Source: Streptomycetaceae bacterium (GTDB taxonomy: Bacteria > Actinomycetota > Actinomycetes > Streptomycetales > Streptomycetaceae). From it: a stretch of DNA of 37,419 nt. Below the pieces are notes generated by a model. It saw only the letters and a program-made list of their open reading frames with translations, did not search any database and was not told the DNA's origin. Location of the stretch: assembly GCA_019243445.1 (NCBI GenBank), contig JAFAUH010000171.1, forward strand, positions 1 to 37,419. The letters are read 5' to 3'. Below, piece by piece: positions 7,171-14,626 of this stretch. Position 1 is the first letter of the stretch, and every line of letters begins with the position of its first letter. A program made the position numbers and the translations under genes.

Positions 7171-7937
7171 CGATCACACCGGTACGCCTCTCCTGCACCC
7201 GCGGCCCGCTGATCTCCGCCGAGGGCCTCAACGGAGTCGGCAAGACGTATCTCACCAACCGCGCCGTCGAAGCCCTCGACGACAAGCCGCTGATGCTCGA
7301 CGAGTTCTCCCAGCGGGCGAACGGGCGCCCGGGACTCGGGGAAGCCCTGCTCCGCTCGCTACGCGAGGCCAGCGCGGGGGACCCGTTCCTGCGCGGGGGC
7401 ACCCCCATGACCGAGGCCCTGATCCTCATGGCCATCAAGCGGCACGACCTGGACACCGTCCTCCCCGAACTGTCCAGCGGACGTGCCGTCGTCGAGGGCC
7501 GCAGCGTGGACACCACCGCGGTGTGCCAAGCGCTGCTGCTGCACCCCGACGACCCGGACGCCGCCCTGGAGACGGCAACCGCCCTACTGGACCTCGCGTC
7601 CTCCTACCGGCCGCTGCCGGACCTCACGATCCTCGTCACCGACGACACCTCCGAGGCCCTGGTGCGCGCGCAACGGCGCGACCGGTGCGTCTTCACCAAC
7701 GAGCAGGCCGCGTTCATGCGGAAGGCGTGCCAGCTCTTCGAGCGCCTCGCCGCCACCGATCCGGCCCGCTACCGGGTCGTGGACCGGCGCAGCGTCGACG
7801 AGCACGAGGCGACCGAACAGATCCGTGCGTGGATCCAGGATGCCGACGGCGACTTGGGCTGCATGATGGAGCCGTGGCAGGGCCCAGGGGCCCCGTGCAT
7901 GTGCTGCGGCCACCGCGCCGCCGTGGAGTCGGTATGA
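7167..7937 (+). CDS. thymidylate-kinase-like P-loop kinase (copy 2)
   Basis: This 256-residue paralogue of the 4223 gene starts at the ATG overlapping the mini-ORF stop. Walker A is EGLNGVGKT at residues 19-27. VEGRSVDTTAV occupies the DR-motif region (VEDRGVDSVAV in copy 1), with Gly replacing the Asp of copy 1. ILVTDDTSEALVRAQRR lies in the LID-like region. The two copies share the same layout but are clearly diverged, so they probably act on different substrates or at successive steps. The C-terminus adds a cysteine-rich tail, CMCCGH, near residue 246, absent from copy 1, which could bind a metal. The stop overlaps the HAD-PurC start (ATGA). The loss of the acidic residue raises the possibility that this copy has changed chemistry or partner. 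Confidence 0.78.
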   Translation: MTITPVRLSCTRGPLISAEGLNGVGKTYLTNRAVEALDDKPLMLDEFSQRANGRPGLGEALLRSLREASAGDPFLRGGTPMTEALILMAIKRHDLDTVLPELSSGRAVVEGRSVDTTAVCQALLLHPDDPDAALETATALLDLASSYRPLPDLTILVTDDTSEALVRAQRRDRCVFTNEQAAFMRKACQLFERLAATDPARYRVVDRRSVDEHEATEQIRAWIQDADGDLGCMMEPWQGPGAPCMCCGHRAAVESV

Positions 7938-9724
7938 GCGAGGCGGCCCGGCTTCCGTCCTGCTCGGGCCAGCCCTCTGCGGGAAGTTGCGTGCCCGCGC
8001 TCCCCGATGGTGTCGAGGCCCTGATCCTCGACTTCGACGGAACCCTCGCTGACACGACCGGCGGCCACGAGGAGGCGCTGCGAGCGGCCCTGAAGCCGTA
8101 CGGCATCGCCCTGAACCACGACTGGTACGGCCAACACGTCGGCCTGTCCATCCATGACCTCCTGGCGGTCCTGCCCGGCGGCCGGTCGCTGCCCCACAAC
8201 AAGATCATTGCGCAGAGCCGCACCCACCTGCTGGCCACGGTGCACACGATCGCACCCATCGCGTGCGTCGTCTCGCTCCTGAACGGGGCACGTCGTGCCG
8301 GGTTGCCCTGCGCCGTGGCGTCGGGTGCCAGCCGGCTTCTCGTCGAACCGGGGATCGACGCTCTGGGCCTGAAGCACGAGTTCGCGGCCGTCGTCGCGCG
8401 TGAGGACGTCACACACGGAAAGCCGGCCCCGGAGCTGTTCCTCGCAGCTGCCCGACGCCTGGCCATCGCGCCGGATCGCTGCCTCGCGGTCGACGATGCT
8501 CCCGACGGCATCGCCTCCGCCCGTGCAGCCGGCATGCAGGTGATCACGGTGATCGACGGCCACCTGGCCCCCGTCGACGACGAGAGGGCAACCGCACCCG
8601 TCAGTTCACCCGCCGGGCCCAGATGCCGCGCGGGAGGCCGCGGCCCAGCGGACTCGGGGCGGCCTCCCGCGACACCGCCGCGCCACCGGACACCGCGCCG
8701 CCACCATCAGCAGATCCCGCCCGATGACGGCGCGACGCCATCGAACCCGAGGAGCATGATGCCCGTCCTCCACTCGACCAAGAACCTTCAGATCGCCGAA
8801 CCTCCCACGGCAACCAGGGAAGGCGTCGGCATCTTCGAGTACACGGACAACTACACCGTCTTCCACTACGGCAGGATGCCGGACCTGATCCCCGGCAAGG
8901 GCGAGGCGATCTGCCGCATGGCCGTCTTCAACTTCACGATGCTGGAGAAGGCTGGCGTACGAACTCACTTCCGCCGGTTCATCGCCCCTAACCGGATCGA
9001 GTTCACTCTCGCGCGCCTCCCAGACCCGGCCGCCCGCCCCCTCACCCCGGACTGCGGCAACTACCTCATCCCCCTCCAGGTCCTCTTCCGCAACGAGCTC
9101 CCACCGGGAAGCTCGGTTCACCGACGCCTGGCCGCCGGTGACCTGACACCGGCCGAGGTCGGTCTCCGCGCGATCCCCGCGGTCGGCGAGAAGCTGGAGC
9201 AGCCGCTCATCGAGTACGCGACGACGCGCGACGACGTCAACCGGTTCATCACCGCGTCCGAGGCCCAGCGCCTCGCCAGCCTGGACGATGAGCAGTTCCA
9301 GGCCATGGGCGAGATCACCGCCAAGGTCAACGAAGTGCTGACCGGGCACGCACGCAAGCTCGGGCTGAGCCACTGCGACGGCAAGGTCGAGTACATGGTG
9401 GCGAGCGATGCGGGTCTGGTGCTCGCCGACAGCCCCGGCACCCCGGACGAGAGCCGCCTGATGTTCAACGGCGTGCACTGCGGCAAACAGGTCCTGCGGG
9501 ACTGGTACGTGGCAGGCGGACACGAGATCCCGGTCAGCAGGCTGATCGCCGACGGCGTGCCCAGGAGCCAGTGGCCGCAGCCGGCACCGCTCCCGCCTGA
9601 GTTCCTGCCGGTGATGACGGACTTGTACCGCTCCCTGAGCGAGTCCTGGACGGGTGAGCGCCTCTGGAACGCACCGGACCTGCCGGCCGCCACCCAGGCC
9701 GTCGCCGGCCTCATCAGCCGGTGA
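7934..9724 (+). CDS. HAD-family phosphatase fused to SAICAR-synthetase (PurC)-like ligase
   Basis: One uninterrupted 596-codon frame begins at the ATG overlapping the kinase stop. Residues 30-215 form a HAD hydrolase of the phosphoglycolate phosphatase/beta-phosphoglucomutase type: ILDFDGTLADT (nucleophile and acid Asp), VASGAS, HGKPAPELF, and AVDDAPDG. Residues 216-275 are a Pro/Arg-rich linker. Residues 276-590 resemble SAICAR synthetase: LIPGKGEAICRMAVFNFTML, GVRTHFRR, IPLQVLFRNELPPGSS, DGKVEY, LADSPGTPDESR and GKQVLRDWY. True PurC joins aspartate to the carboxylate of CAIR at ATP cost. The ligase half could be started separately at ATG 8756 or 8759, behind GAGGAG at 8749-8754. In this operon a phosphatase that releases the nucleoside and a ligase acting on a carboxylated nucleotide both make sense. 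Confidence 0.88.
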   Translation: MSEAARLPSCSGQPSAGSCVPALPDGVEALILDFDGTLADTTGGHEEALRAALKPYGIALNHDWYGQHVGLSIHDLLAVLPGGRSLPHNKIIAQSRTHLLATVHTIAPIACVVSLLNGARRAGLPCAVASGASRLLVEPGIDALGLKHEFAAVVAREDVTHGKPAPELFLAAARRLAIAPDRCLAVDDAPDGIASARAAGMQVITVIDGHLAPVDDERATAPVSSPAGPRCRAGGRGPADSGRPPATPPRHRTPRRHHQQIPPDDGATPSNPRSMMPVLHSTKNLQIAEPPTATREGVGIFEYTDNYTVFHYGRMPDLIPGKGEAICRMAVFNFTMLEKAGVRTHFRRFIAPNRIEFTLARLPDPAARPLTPDCGNYLIPLQVLFRNELPPGSSVHRRLAAGDLTPAEVGLRAIPAVGEKLEQPLIEYATTRDDVNRFITASEAQRLASLDDEQFQAMGEITAKVNEVLTGHARKLGLSHCDGKVEYMVASDAGLVLADSPGTPDESRLMFNGVHCGKQVLRDWYVAGGHEIPVSRLIADGVPRSQWPQPAPLPPEFLPVMTDLYRSLSESWTGERLWNAPDLPAATQAVAGLISR

Positions 9725-9821
9725 CGGCACGCCACGGAGGCCGGCGCTCAGGCATGCTCTCCTCGGCGCGGACGCAGGCCGGGGCCGACGACGTCACGGA
9801 ACCTACGAGAACGGTGAACAC

Positions 9822-10484
9822 ATGGGCGACTTGACTGAGGACCCGGCCTTCCGGGCGACGACGTTCGTGGTCATCGACTTCGAGACGACGACCCCCACCG
9901 GCTACCCGGCCCAACCCATTGAGGTCGCCGCTCTCGCCCTGCGCTACGAGGAAGGCGCGTGGAAGGAGACCGGCCGCAGTGCGTCCCTGATCTGGCCGCC
10001 TGCGTTCGCCCCGGTGACGCCAGCGGACACAGCTCAGACCGGCCTGACCGCCGAGCAGCTTCAGCAGGCCCCCACCCCGGCCGAGGCACTGGGGGCGCTG
10101 GACCGGCGGTTTACGGAAGGTAACTCGTACCTTCTGGTGGCTCAGCACGCGGCCACCGAGGCAGGCGTCATCCACAACCAGGCGGAGCACTGCCCGACCC
10201 TGGCCCGAACCGACTTCCTCGACACGATCCCGCTGGCCAAGCACCTCATCCCGGGGCTGCCGAACTACAAACTCGACACGCTGCTGGCGCACTTCGGCAT
10301 CAAGCAGCCGGCGGACCGGCACAGGGCCTACGCCGACGTCGACGTCACCGCACAGGTGTTCCTCCGGCTCATCAGCGCCGCCGACGAGAACGCACAGTTC
10401 AGCGGCCTCGCGGCTCTGGTGAAGACCGCAGGGCGTACCGCCAAGTTCAACATGCCCATCCAAACCGGGCTGTTCGACTTCTAG
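9822..10484 (+). CDS. DnaQ-like 3'-5' exonuclease
   Basis: This 220-residue protein belongs to the DEDDh exonuclease superfamily. The Exo I motif is VVIDFETT (D19, E21). A middle motif AQHAATEAGVIHN carries the next acidic position region, and the C-terminal RHRAYADVDVTA supplies the His and Asp of Exo III. The start was set at ATG 9822; the frame is open further upstream but runs into the PurC-like gene. It lies 97 bases after that gene and 20 bases before the DsbA-like gene, on the same strand. Stand-alone exonucleases of this type degrade or proofread DNA or RNA ends. A link to the nucleotide pathway, for example nucleotide salvage or clean-up of misincorporated analogues, is only conjecture. 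Confidence 0.85.
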   Translation: MGDLTEDPAFRATTFVVIDFETTTPTGYPAQPIEVAALALRYEEGAWKETGRSASLIWPPAFAPVTPADTAQTGLTAEQLQQAPTPAEALGALDRRFTEGNSYLLVAQHAATEAGVIHNQAEHCPTLARTDFLDTIPLAKHLIPGLPNYKLDTLLAHFGIKQPADRHRAYADVDVTAQVFLRLISAADENAQFSGLAALVKTAGRTAKFNMPIQTGLFDF

Positions 10485-10504
10485 CCATCCGGCAGGCGAG
10501 GCAT

Positions 10505-11182
10505 ATGCATAACCGATCTGAGCTGAGAGAGGACGGTGCTCATTCGATGATCAAGGAACAGCCGCAGCACCGCGACGAGGTCCCCTTCTGGTTCGACCCG
10601 CTGTGCCCCTGGGCGTGGGTCACCTCGCGCTGGCTCCTGGAAGTTGAGCAGATCCGGCCGGTGCGCACGGACTGGCGGATCATGTCGCTGGCCTACCTGA
10701 ACCTCGAACAGCGCGAGGGCAAGGGGCTCAGCGACGACTACCGCACGCTGATGGAGAAGGCGTGGGGCTCGGTGCGGGTCTGCGCGGCAGCCGCTGAACA
10801 CGCCGGCCGCGACATCCTCGGCCCCCTCTACACCGCCATCGGCACCCGGCTCCATCACCAGAGGCGACGCGACGATCCCACCGTGATCACCGAGTCCCTC
10901 GCCGAGATATGCCTTCCCGTCTCGCTGGCCTCAGCCGCCACGAGCACGGAGTTCGACCAGCTCATCCGAGACTCGCACGACGAGGTGTTCAACGAAGTCG
11001 GCCTCGACGTCGGAACTCCCGTTCTGCGTATCGGCGGCACGGCCCTGTTCGGACCCGTGCTGAGGCAGGCCCCCCGCGGTGAAGCCGCCGGACAGCTCTG
11101 GGACGGCCTGGTCGTGGTCGCCGCGACAGACGGGTTCTTCGAGCTCAAGCGCAGCCGGGACAGCAAACCGTCCTTCGCATGA
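10505..11182 (+). CDS. DsbA-like protein of the Rv2466c (mycothiol-dependent nitroreductase) family
   Basis: This 225-residue thioredoxin-fold protein resembles Mycobacterium tuberculosis Rv2466c along its full length, as judged from recalled family features: FWFDPLCPWAWVTSRW near the N-terminus, then MSLAYLNL, GPLYTAIGTR, DVGTPVLRIGG and FFGP-like ALFGPVL. Family members use mycothiol to reduce oxidised or nitro substrates. The active-site motif reads CPWA, with C34 kept and the second cysteine replaced by A37, which implies a monothiol mechanism. The start is placed at ATG 10505, which has AGGCGAGG four bases upstream. ATG 10547 would give a start closer to the family N-terminus. It is convergent with the Nudix gene, and a 20-bp palindrome lies between them. 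Confidence 0.85.
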   Translation: MHNRSELREDGAHSMIKEQPQHRDEVPFWFDPLCPWAWVTSRWLLEVEQIRPVRTDWRIMSLAYLNLEQREGKGLSDDYRTLMEKAWGSVRVCAAAAEHAGRDILGPLYTAIGTRLHHQRRRDDPTVITESLAEICLPVSLASAATSTEFDQLIRDSHDEVFNEVGLDVGTPVLRIGGTALFGPVLRQAPRGEAAGQLWDGLVVVAATDGFFELKRSRDSKPSFA

Positions 11183-11326
11183 GCGAATGGGCGAACCCAC
11201 AGCGCGCCTGATGTCGGCTGAGGGTGCGAGCGTTGAGGCTGCCGCGATCGGTTCGGCAGAAAGGCGCACAACGAAGCCGGGGCCTCAACCGGCGCGCCCC
11301 GGCCCGCGAGCCGCTTCGACCCAGGG

Positions 11327-11346
11327 CCCGGGTCAGCTGACCCGGG
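11327..11346. terminator. perfect 20-bp palindrome between convergent genes
   Basis: Two 10-base arms with no spacer (CCCGGGTCAG and its complement) lie between the stop at 11182 on the + strand and the Nudix stop at 11333-11335 on the - strand, overlapping the latter. The position and GC content fit a bidirectional terminator without a U-tract, as is common in Streptomyces. A protein-binding site is an alternative. Confidence 0.5.
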
Positions 11347-11893
11347 CTGGCGCGCTGATCGCTCGCGCGATGCGGGCTCCGACGAGACGCTCGGCCAGAT
11401 CCACCGGGTACCAGCCCGCGCCGGTCACCTCGGTCTCCTGAATGCGCCCGACCTCGGCATGGGCCGTCGTGAAGGAGTACCCGATGTCGAGGTGGTAGTG
11501 CTCCGGCTCGTCCTTCTCCGGTCGGGCCGGCACCTTGCCGTACTCGATGTAGGCGGGAGTCGGCGAGGCGGGGAAGACCTGGCGGGGATCGATGCCGGTC
11601 TCCTCAGTCAACTCGCGTACTGCCGCGTCGATCAGTGTGGTATCGGTCGGCTCAAGGTGGCCGCCAGGCTGCAGGGTGATCCCGTACGCGCGGTGTTCGA
11701 TGAGCAGGATCTCGGTGCCCTCGCGGACGAGGAGCGCGCCAACGGTCACGTGCATCGGGAAGCTCCGCCGGGAGGCGAAGTCCCGGCCTTCAGCCAGGAG
11801 CCGCAGCGGCTCGGACAGCTGCTCGGCCTCTTCCGGGTAGCGCGTGAGGTAGGCAGTCAGGACGCCCGAGATTTCCGCATCACTGATCGCCAC
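11333..11893 (-). CDS. Nudix hydrolase
   Basis: This 186-residue protein hydrolyses a nucleoside diphosphate linked to another moiety, by family. The Nudix box is visible as GGHLEPTDTTLIDAAV followed by RELTEETGI. The catalytic REx2EExGI core is intact, but the first glutamate position is replaced by Asp/Thr and the loop is one residue longer than usual. MHVTVGALLV and EILLIEHRAYG are the strands before the box. The ATG at 11893 gives MAISDAEISGVL. It is monocistronic on the minus strand and convergent with the DsbA-like gene. The substrate is unknown. Nearness to the nucleotide operon is suggestive, but the opposite strand and the palindrome between them argue for independent expression. Confidence 0.88.
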   Translation of the reverse strand: MAISDAEISGVLTAYLTRYPEEAEQLSEPLRLLAEGRDFASRRSFPMHVTVGALLVREGTEILLIEHRAYGITLQPGGHLEPTDTTLIDAAVRELTEETGIDPRQVFPASPTPAYIEYGKVPARPEKDEPEHYHLDIGYSFTTAHAEVGRIQETEVTGAGWYPVDLAERLVGARIARAISAPARVS

Positions 11894-12349
11894 GGGCCAC
11901 CCCCACGCCAGCCCGAGAGCACAGCTCCCCGGGGCCTCCTGCTGGGATGTGAGCGACGAGAGGCGGCACAGTCAACTCCGTTGAAATCGCGTGGTGTACG
12001 ACGGGTTGGCACTCTACAAGCGGGGCCTGGGCCGGTGCGCGTATGCCACGCCGGGCAGCAACACGCAGCAGATCCGCGAACACGCCAGCTTCCACGGGCG
12101 CGGCGGGGCGATGGGAGCGGGGTCCTGTGCCGAGCCGACTGCCTTCGGATTGAGGGAGAGCACGATGGAGCCCGAGGAGTGAAGTGGAGCGTCCGGATCC
12201 GCATCATCGAGGATGATGGCACGACGCACGCGAGCGCCCAGGTCACTGCGCGAGCCATATCGGCGGTCACCGTCCGGGACGAGGCAAGGCGGAATCCCCG
12301 CGGACCGTTCCGTCTCGGGCCTGTGGGGATGGGGTATGCAGCCAAGCCC
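11894..12349. other. 456-bp stretch without a confident gene; possible transposase N-terminal remnant at 12179-12320
   Basis: No conserved gene is seen on either strand. From GTG 12179 the + strand reads VKWSVRIRIIEDDG and onward for about 40 residues before losing protein character. This opening resembles the N-terminus of ISKra4-family transposases as I recall them, with nothing recognisable after it. The rest holds the promoter side of the Nudix gene and short non-conserved frames. The remnant call is weak. Confidence 0.3.
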
Positions 12350-13294
12350 TCACTGCTGTGCGGCGGTCAGGCATGGATCGGTGATGCCGTGCGGGCTGGC
12401 GAGGGCGTCGATGTCCCAGTCGGCTCGGCGGGCGCCGGCGAGGTAGGCGCTCTCGTAGAAGGCGAGCACGGCCGCCTTGGGGTCGGCCTGGGTGCGGGCG
12501 TCGTCGTAGCGCAGCACGGCCAGGTGGCTGGTGGCGCGGGGGAGCCATTCGGCCTGGGCTGGGGTGAGGGGCTCGTCGGTGAGGTGGGGCGGTTCGGGGG
12601 CGGTGTAGGAGTAGAAGGCGGGTTCGCTGAAGTCGGCGTCGCCGAACCAGAAGCCGAAGCTGATGACTTCGCGTGAGTAGGCTTCGCGGGTGACCGGGTC
12701 GACCTGCGGTGGCTGGTCGACGTGCTTGTCGGAGAACCGGGTGTGGGCGATGTCGAAGGTGTGCCAGAAGTGGTGGACCGGGCTGGCTTTTCCGGAGAAG
12801 TCGGCTGCGAACTCCTCGAGGATGGAGCCGACTTGGTTGAGCACCTGCCAGTAGCGGTTCGCCCAGGCGGGATCGTAGGCGGCGTGCTCGACGTCTTCGG
12901 CGAACGGCCGTGCCGCATCGGGCAGGTCGAAGGGGTGGGGGAGCGCGATGTCGACGTCGACGCCCAGCGTGGTCAGGGCTTCCAGCGTCAGGTGGTGGAA
13001 GGAGGCGACTGACTGTCCGAGCAGGGGGAAGGCGACCGTGCGGCCTTCCAGCGTGGTGACCACCAGTTGGTGGTCGACGAAGTCGAAGTCGATGGTGAAG
13101 ATCGCAGTACTGCCCACCTGGCCTGTCGGGCGCGTGGTGATGCCGCGTCCGGTGAGGTGGAAGGGGATGTTCCACCAGTGGTTGCGCCGTGTGCTCGCGG
13201 CGAGGCGGATCTTGCCGACGACCTGGGCGAAGCGGTGGATGGTCTCCTTGGTGTCGCGCCACTCGTTCAGGGGGATGGGAGGGAAGGTCTGCAT
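12350..13294 (-). CDS. DUF5996 family protein
   Basis: This 314-residue protein matches the DUF5996 pattern I recall from actinobacteria: WRDTKETIHRFAQVVGKI near the N-terminus, then RRNHWWNIPFHLTGRGITT, FTIDFDFVDHQLVV, and a central PHPFDLPDAARPFAED segment. The function of the family is unknown. Conserved Trp/His residues in NHWWN and FWHTFD suggest a binding pocket, and no signal peptide or membrane helix is visible. The ATG at 13294 has GGAG a few bases upstream. It lies 87 bases downstream of the alpha/beta hydrolase on the same strand, so the two are probably cotranscribed. Confidence 0.85.
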   Translation of the reverse strand: MQTFPPIPLNEWRDTKETIHRFAQVVGKIRLAASTRRNHWWNIPFHLTGRGITTRPTGQVGSTAIFTIDFDFVDHQLVVTTLEGRTVAFPLLGQSVASFHHLTLEALTTLGVDVDIALPHPFDLPDAARPFAEDVEHAAYDPAWANRYWQVLNQVGSILEEFAADFSGKASPVHHFWHTFDIAHTRFSDKHVDQPPQVDPVTREAYSREVISFGFWFGDADFSEPAFYSYTAPEPPHLTDEPLTPAQAEWLPRATSHLAVLRYDDARTQADPKAAVLAFYESAYLAGARRADWDIDALASPHGITDPCLTAAQQ

Positions 13295-13381
13295 GAGGTT
13301 CTCCGCCTTCGGTTCCGTGGAAGCAGGTGCCCGGCCGGGCGGGAGTGCCGGGATGGCGCCTTCAGGGACTCACCAGGGGCG

Positions 13382-14332
13382 TCAGCCGGTGGCAAGGGCC
13401 TTGCGGAGGGTGCGGATGGCCTGTTCGACGGCGGCGGTGGCCGCGTGGGTGCCGCGGACGGGGTTGAGCATCATGAAGTCGTGGAGGATGCCGTTGTAGC
13501 GGATGCTGGTGGTGGGGACGCCGGCCTGGGTCAGGCGGCGCGCATATGCCTCGCCTTCGTCGCGCAGCACGTCGTTCTCGTCGACGATGACCAGGGCGGG
13601 CGGCAGCCCGGCGAGGTCCTCCAGGCTCGCGCGCAGAGGTGAGGCGGTGATCTCGGCGCGCTGTGCGGGGTCGGTGGTGTAGGCGTCCCAGAACCAGCTC
13701 ATGGCCTTGGCGGTCAGGTAGGGGCCGTTGGCGAACTGCTGGTAGCTGTCGGTGTCCTGGGCGGCGTCGGTCACCGGGTAGTACAGCGACTGGTGGACGA
13801 AGGCGACGTCGCCGCGCTGCTTGGCCATGAGGGCCAGCGCGGCCGTCATGTTGCCGCCGACGGAGTCGCCGGCCACGGCCATGCGGGAGGCGTCCATGCC
13901 TTGTGCCGCGCCGTCGGCGGTGAGCCAGCGGGCGGTCGCGTAGGCCTGCTCGATCGCCACGGGGTAGTGGGCCTCGGGCGAGCGGTCGTATTCGACGAAG
14001 GCGACTGCGGCGCCGACGCCGGTGGCCAGCTCTCGTACGAGCCGGTCGTGGGTGCCGGCATTGCCCAGGATCCACCCGCCGCCGTGTACGTAGAGGATCA
14101 CCGGCAGGTCGGCGCCGGCGCCGACCGGTGTGACGACGCGGACCCGAACGTCGCCGACATCGGCCGGTACCGTGACCCACGTCTCGTCTATGTCCGGTTT
14201 GTCGAGGGGAGTCGCCTGGATGTCGTCCAGCACCTGGCGGGCGCGCTCCACGCCGAGTTCGTAGAGGAAGGGCGGCTTGGACGTAGCGTCGGCGATCTCC
14301 TGGGCTGCCGGCTCGAGAACGGGCTCGTTCAT
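13382..14332 (-). CDS. alpha/beta hydrolase (hormone-sensitive-lipase-like esterase)
   Basis: This 316-residue serine esterase starts at ATG 14332, preceded by AGAGGAA. The HSL-family oxyanion motif HGGGW is at residues 83-87. The nucleophile elbow GDSVGG places the catalytic Ser at 157. The acid is likely in VDENDVLRDEG, and the catalytic His in ILHDFMML. These enzymes hydrolyse short-chain or aryl esters in the cytoplasm. The frame stays open upstream of the chosen start, but that part is Arg/Pro-rich and not family-like. The gene is followed by the DUF5996 gene on the same strand. A hairpin at 14503-14536 separates it from the DJ-1-like gene upstream. Confidence 0.9.
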   Translation of the reverse strand: MNEPVLEPAAQEIADATSKPPFLYELGVERARQVLDDIQATPLDKPDIDETWVTVPADVGDVRVRVVTPVGAGADLPVILYVHGGGWILGNAGTHDRLVRELATGVGAAVAFVEYDRSPEAHYPVAIEQAYATARWLTADGAAQGMDASRMAVAGDSVGGNMTAALALMAKQRGDVAFVHQSLYYPVTDAAQDTDSYQQFANGPYLTAKAMSWFWDAYTTDPAQRAEITASPLRASLEDLAGLPPALVIVDENDVLRDEGEAYARRLTQAGVPTTSIRYNGILHDFMMLNPVRGTHAATAAVEQAIRTLRKALATG

Positions 14333-14502
14333 GATGGTTCCTCTGCCTTCGCGCGGATCATGCCTGTGCCCGGTCGGGACAGTGCCCTCACGGGTGCGCG
14401 GACTTGCACTTTCTCCCAGCCTGACACCCGGGCCGAGGCACCGCACGCGGGGCGAGGCCAGGCCGCAGGGACAGCGGAAACGCCGACGCAACGGTGAAGA
14501 GG

Positions 14503-14536
14503 GGGAGCGGGCGGTGTGGGTATGCTGCCCGCTCCC
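14503..14536 (-). terminator. 10-bp stem-loop downstream of the DJ-1/PfpI gene
   Basis: Perfect arms at 14503-14512 (GGGAGCGGGC) and 14527-14536 enclose a 14-base loop. It lies 91 bases past the DJ-1-like stop on the minus strand and 171 bases before the hydrolase start, as expected for a GC-rich terminator. No clear U-tract is present. Confidence 0.55.
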
Positions 14537-14626
14537 GTGTTCCGTTATCGGCTATCCGTCCGTTGGGAGCCCCGTGGGTTCCCATGAGGTGGAAACCGGG
14601 AGAGGGCCTTCCGCGGGGCGTGCCAC

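Noticed and set aside
1-9724. Idea that the operon is a Dpd-like DNA modification system
   Set aside because: No DpdA-type transglycosylase, DpdB-like or restriction component is visible; free-base PRT and phosphatase genes fit a small molecule better.
9654-9821. N-terminal extension of the exonuclease
   Set aside because: It overlaps the PurC-like gene and lacks family similarity; ATG 9822 starts just before the Exo I motif.
11459-12676. 405-codon plus-strand frame across the Nudix and DUF5996 genes
   Set aside because: It is antisense to two recognised genes, and its gene-free part shows only a weak transposase-like opening at 12179.
13362-14180. 272-codon Arg-rich minus frame inside the alpha/beta hydrolase
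   Set aside because: It is out of frame with the HGGGW and GDSVGG motifs and has the composition of a shadow frame.
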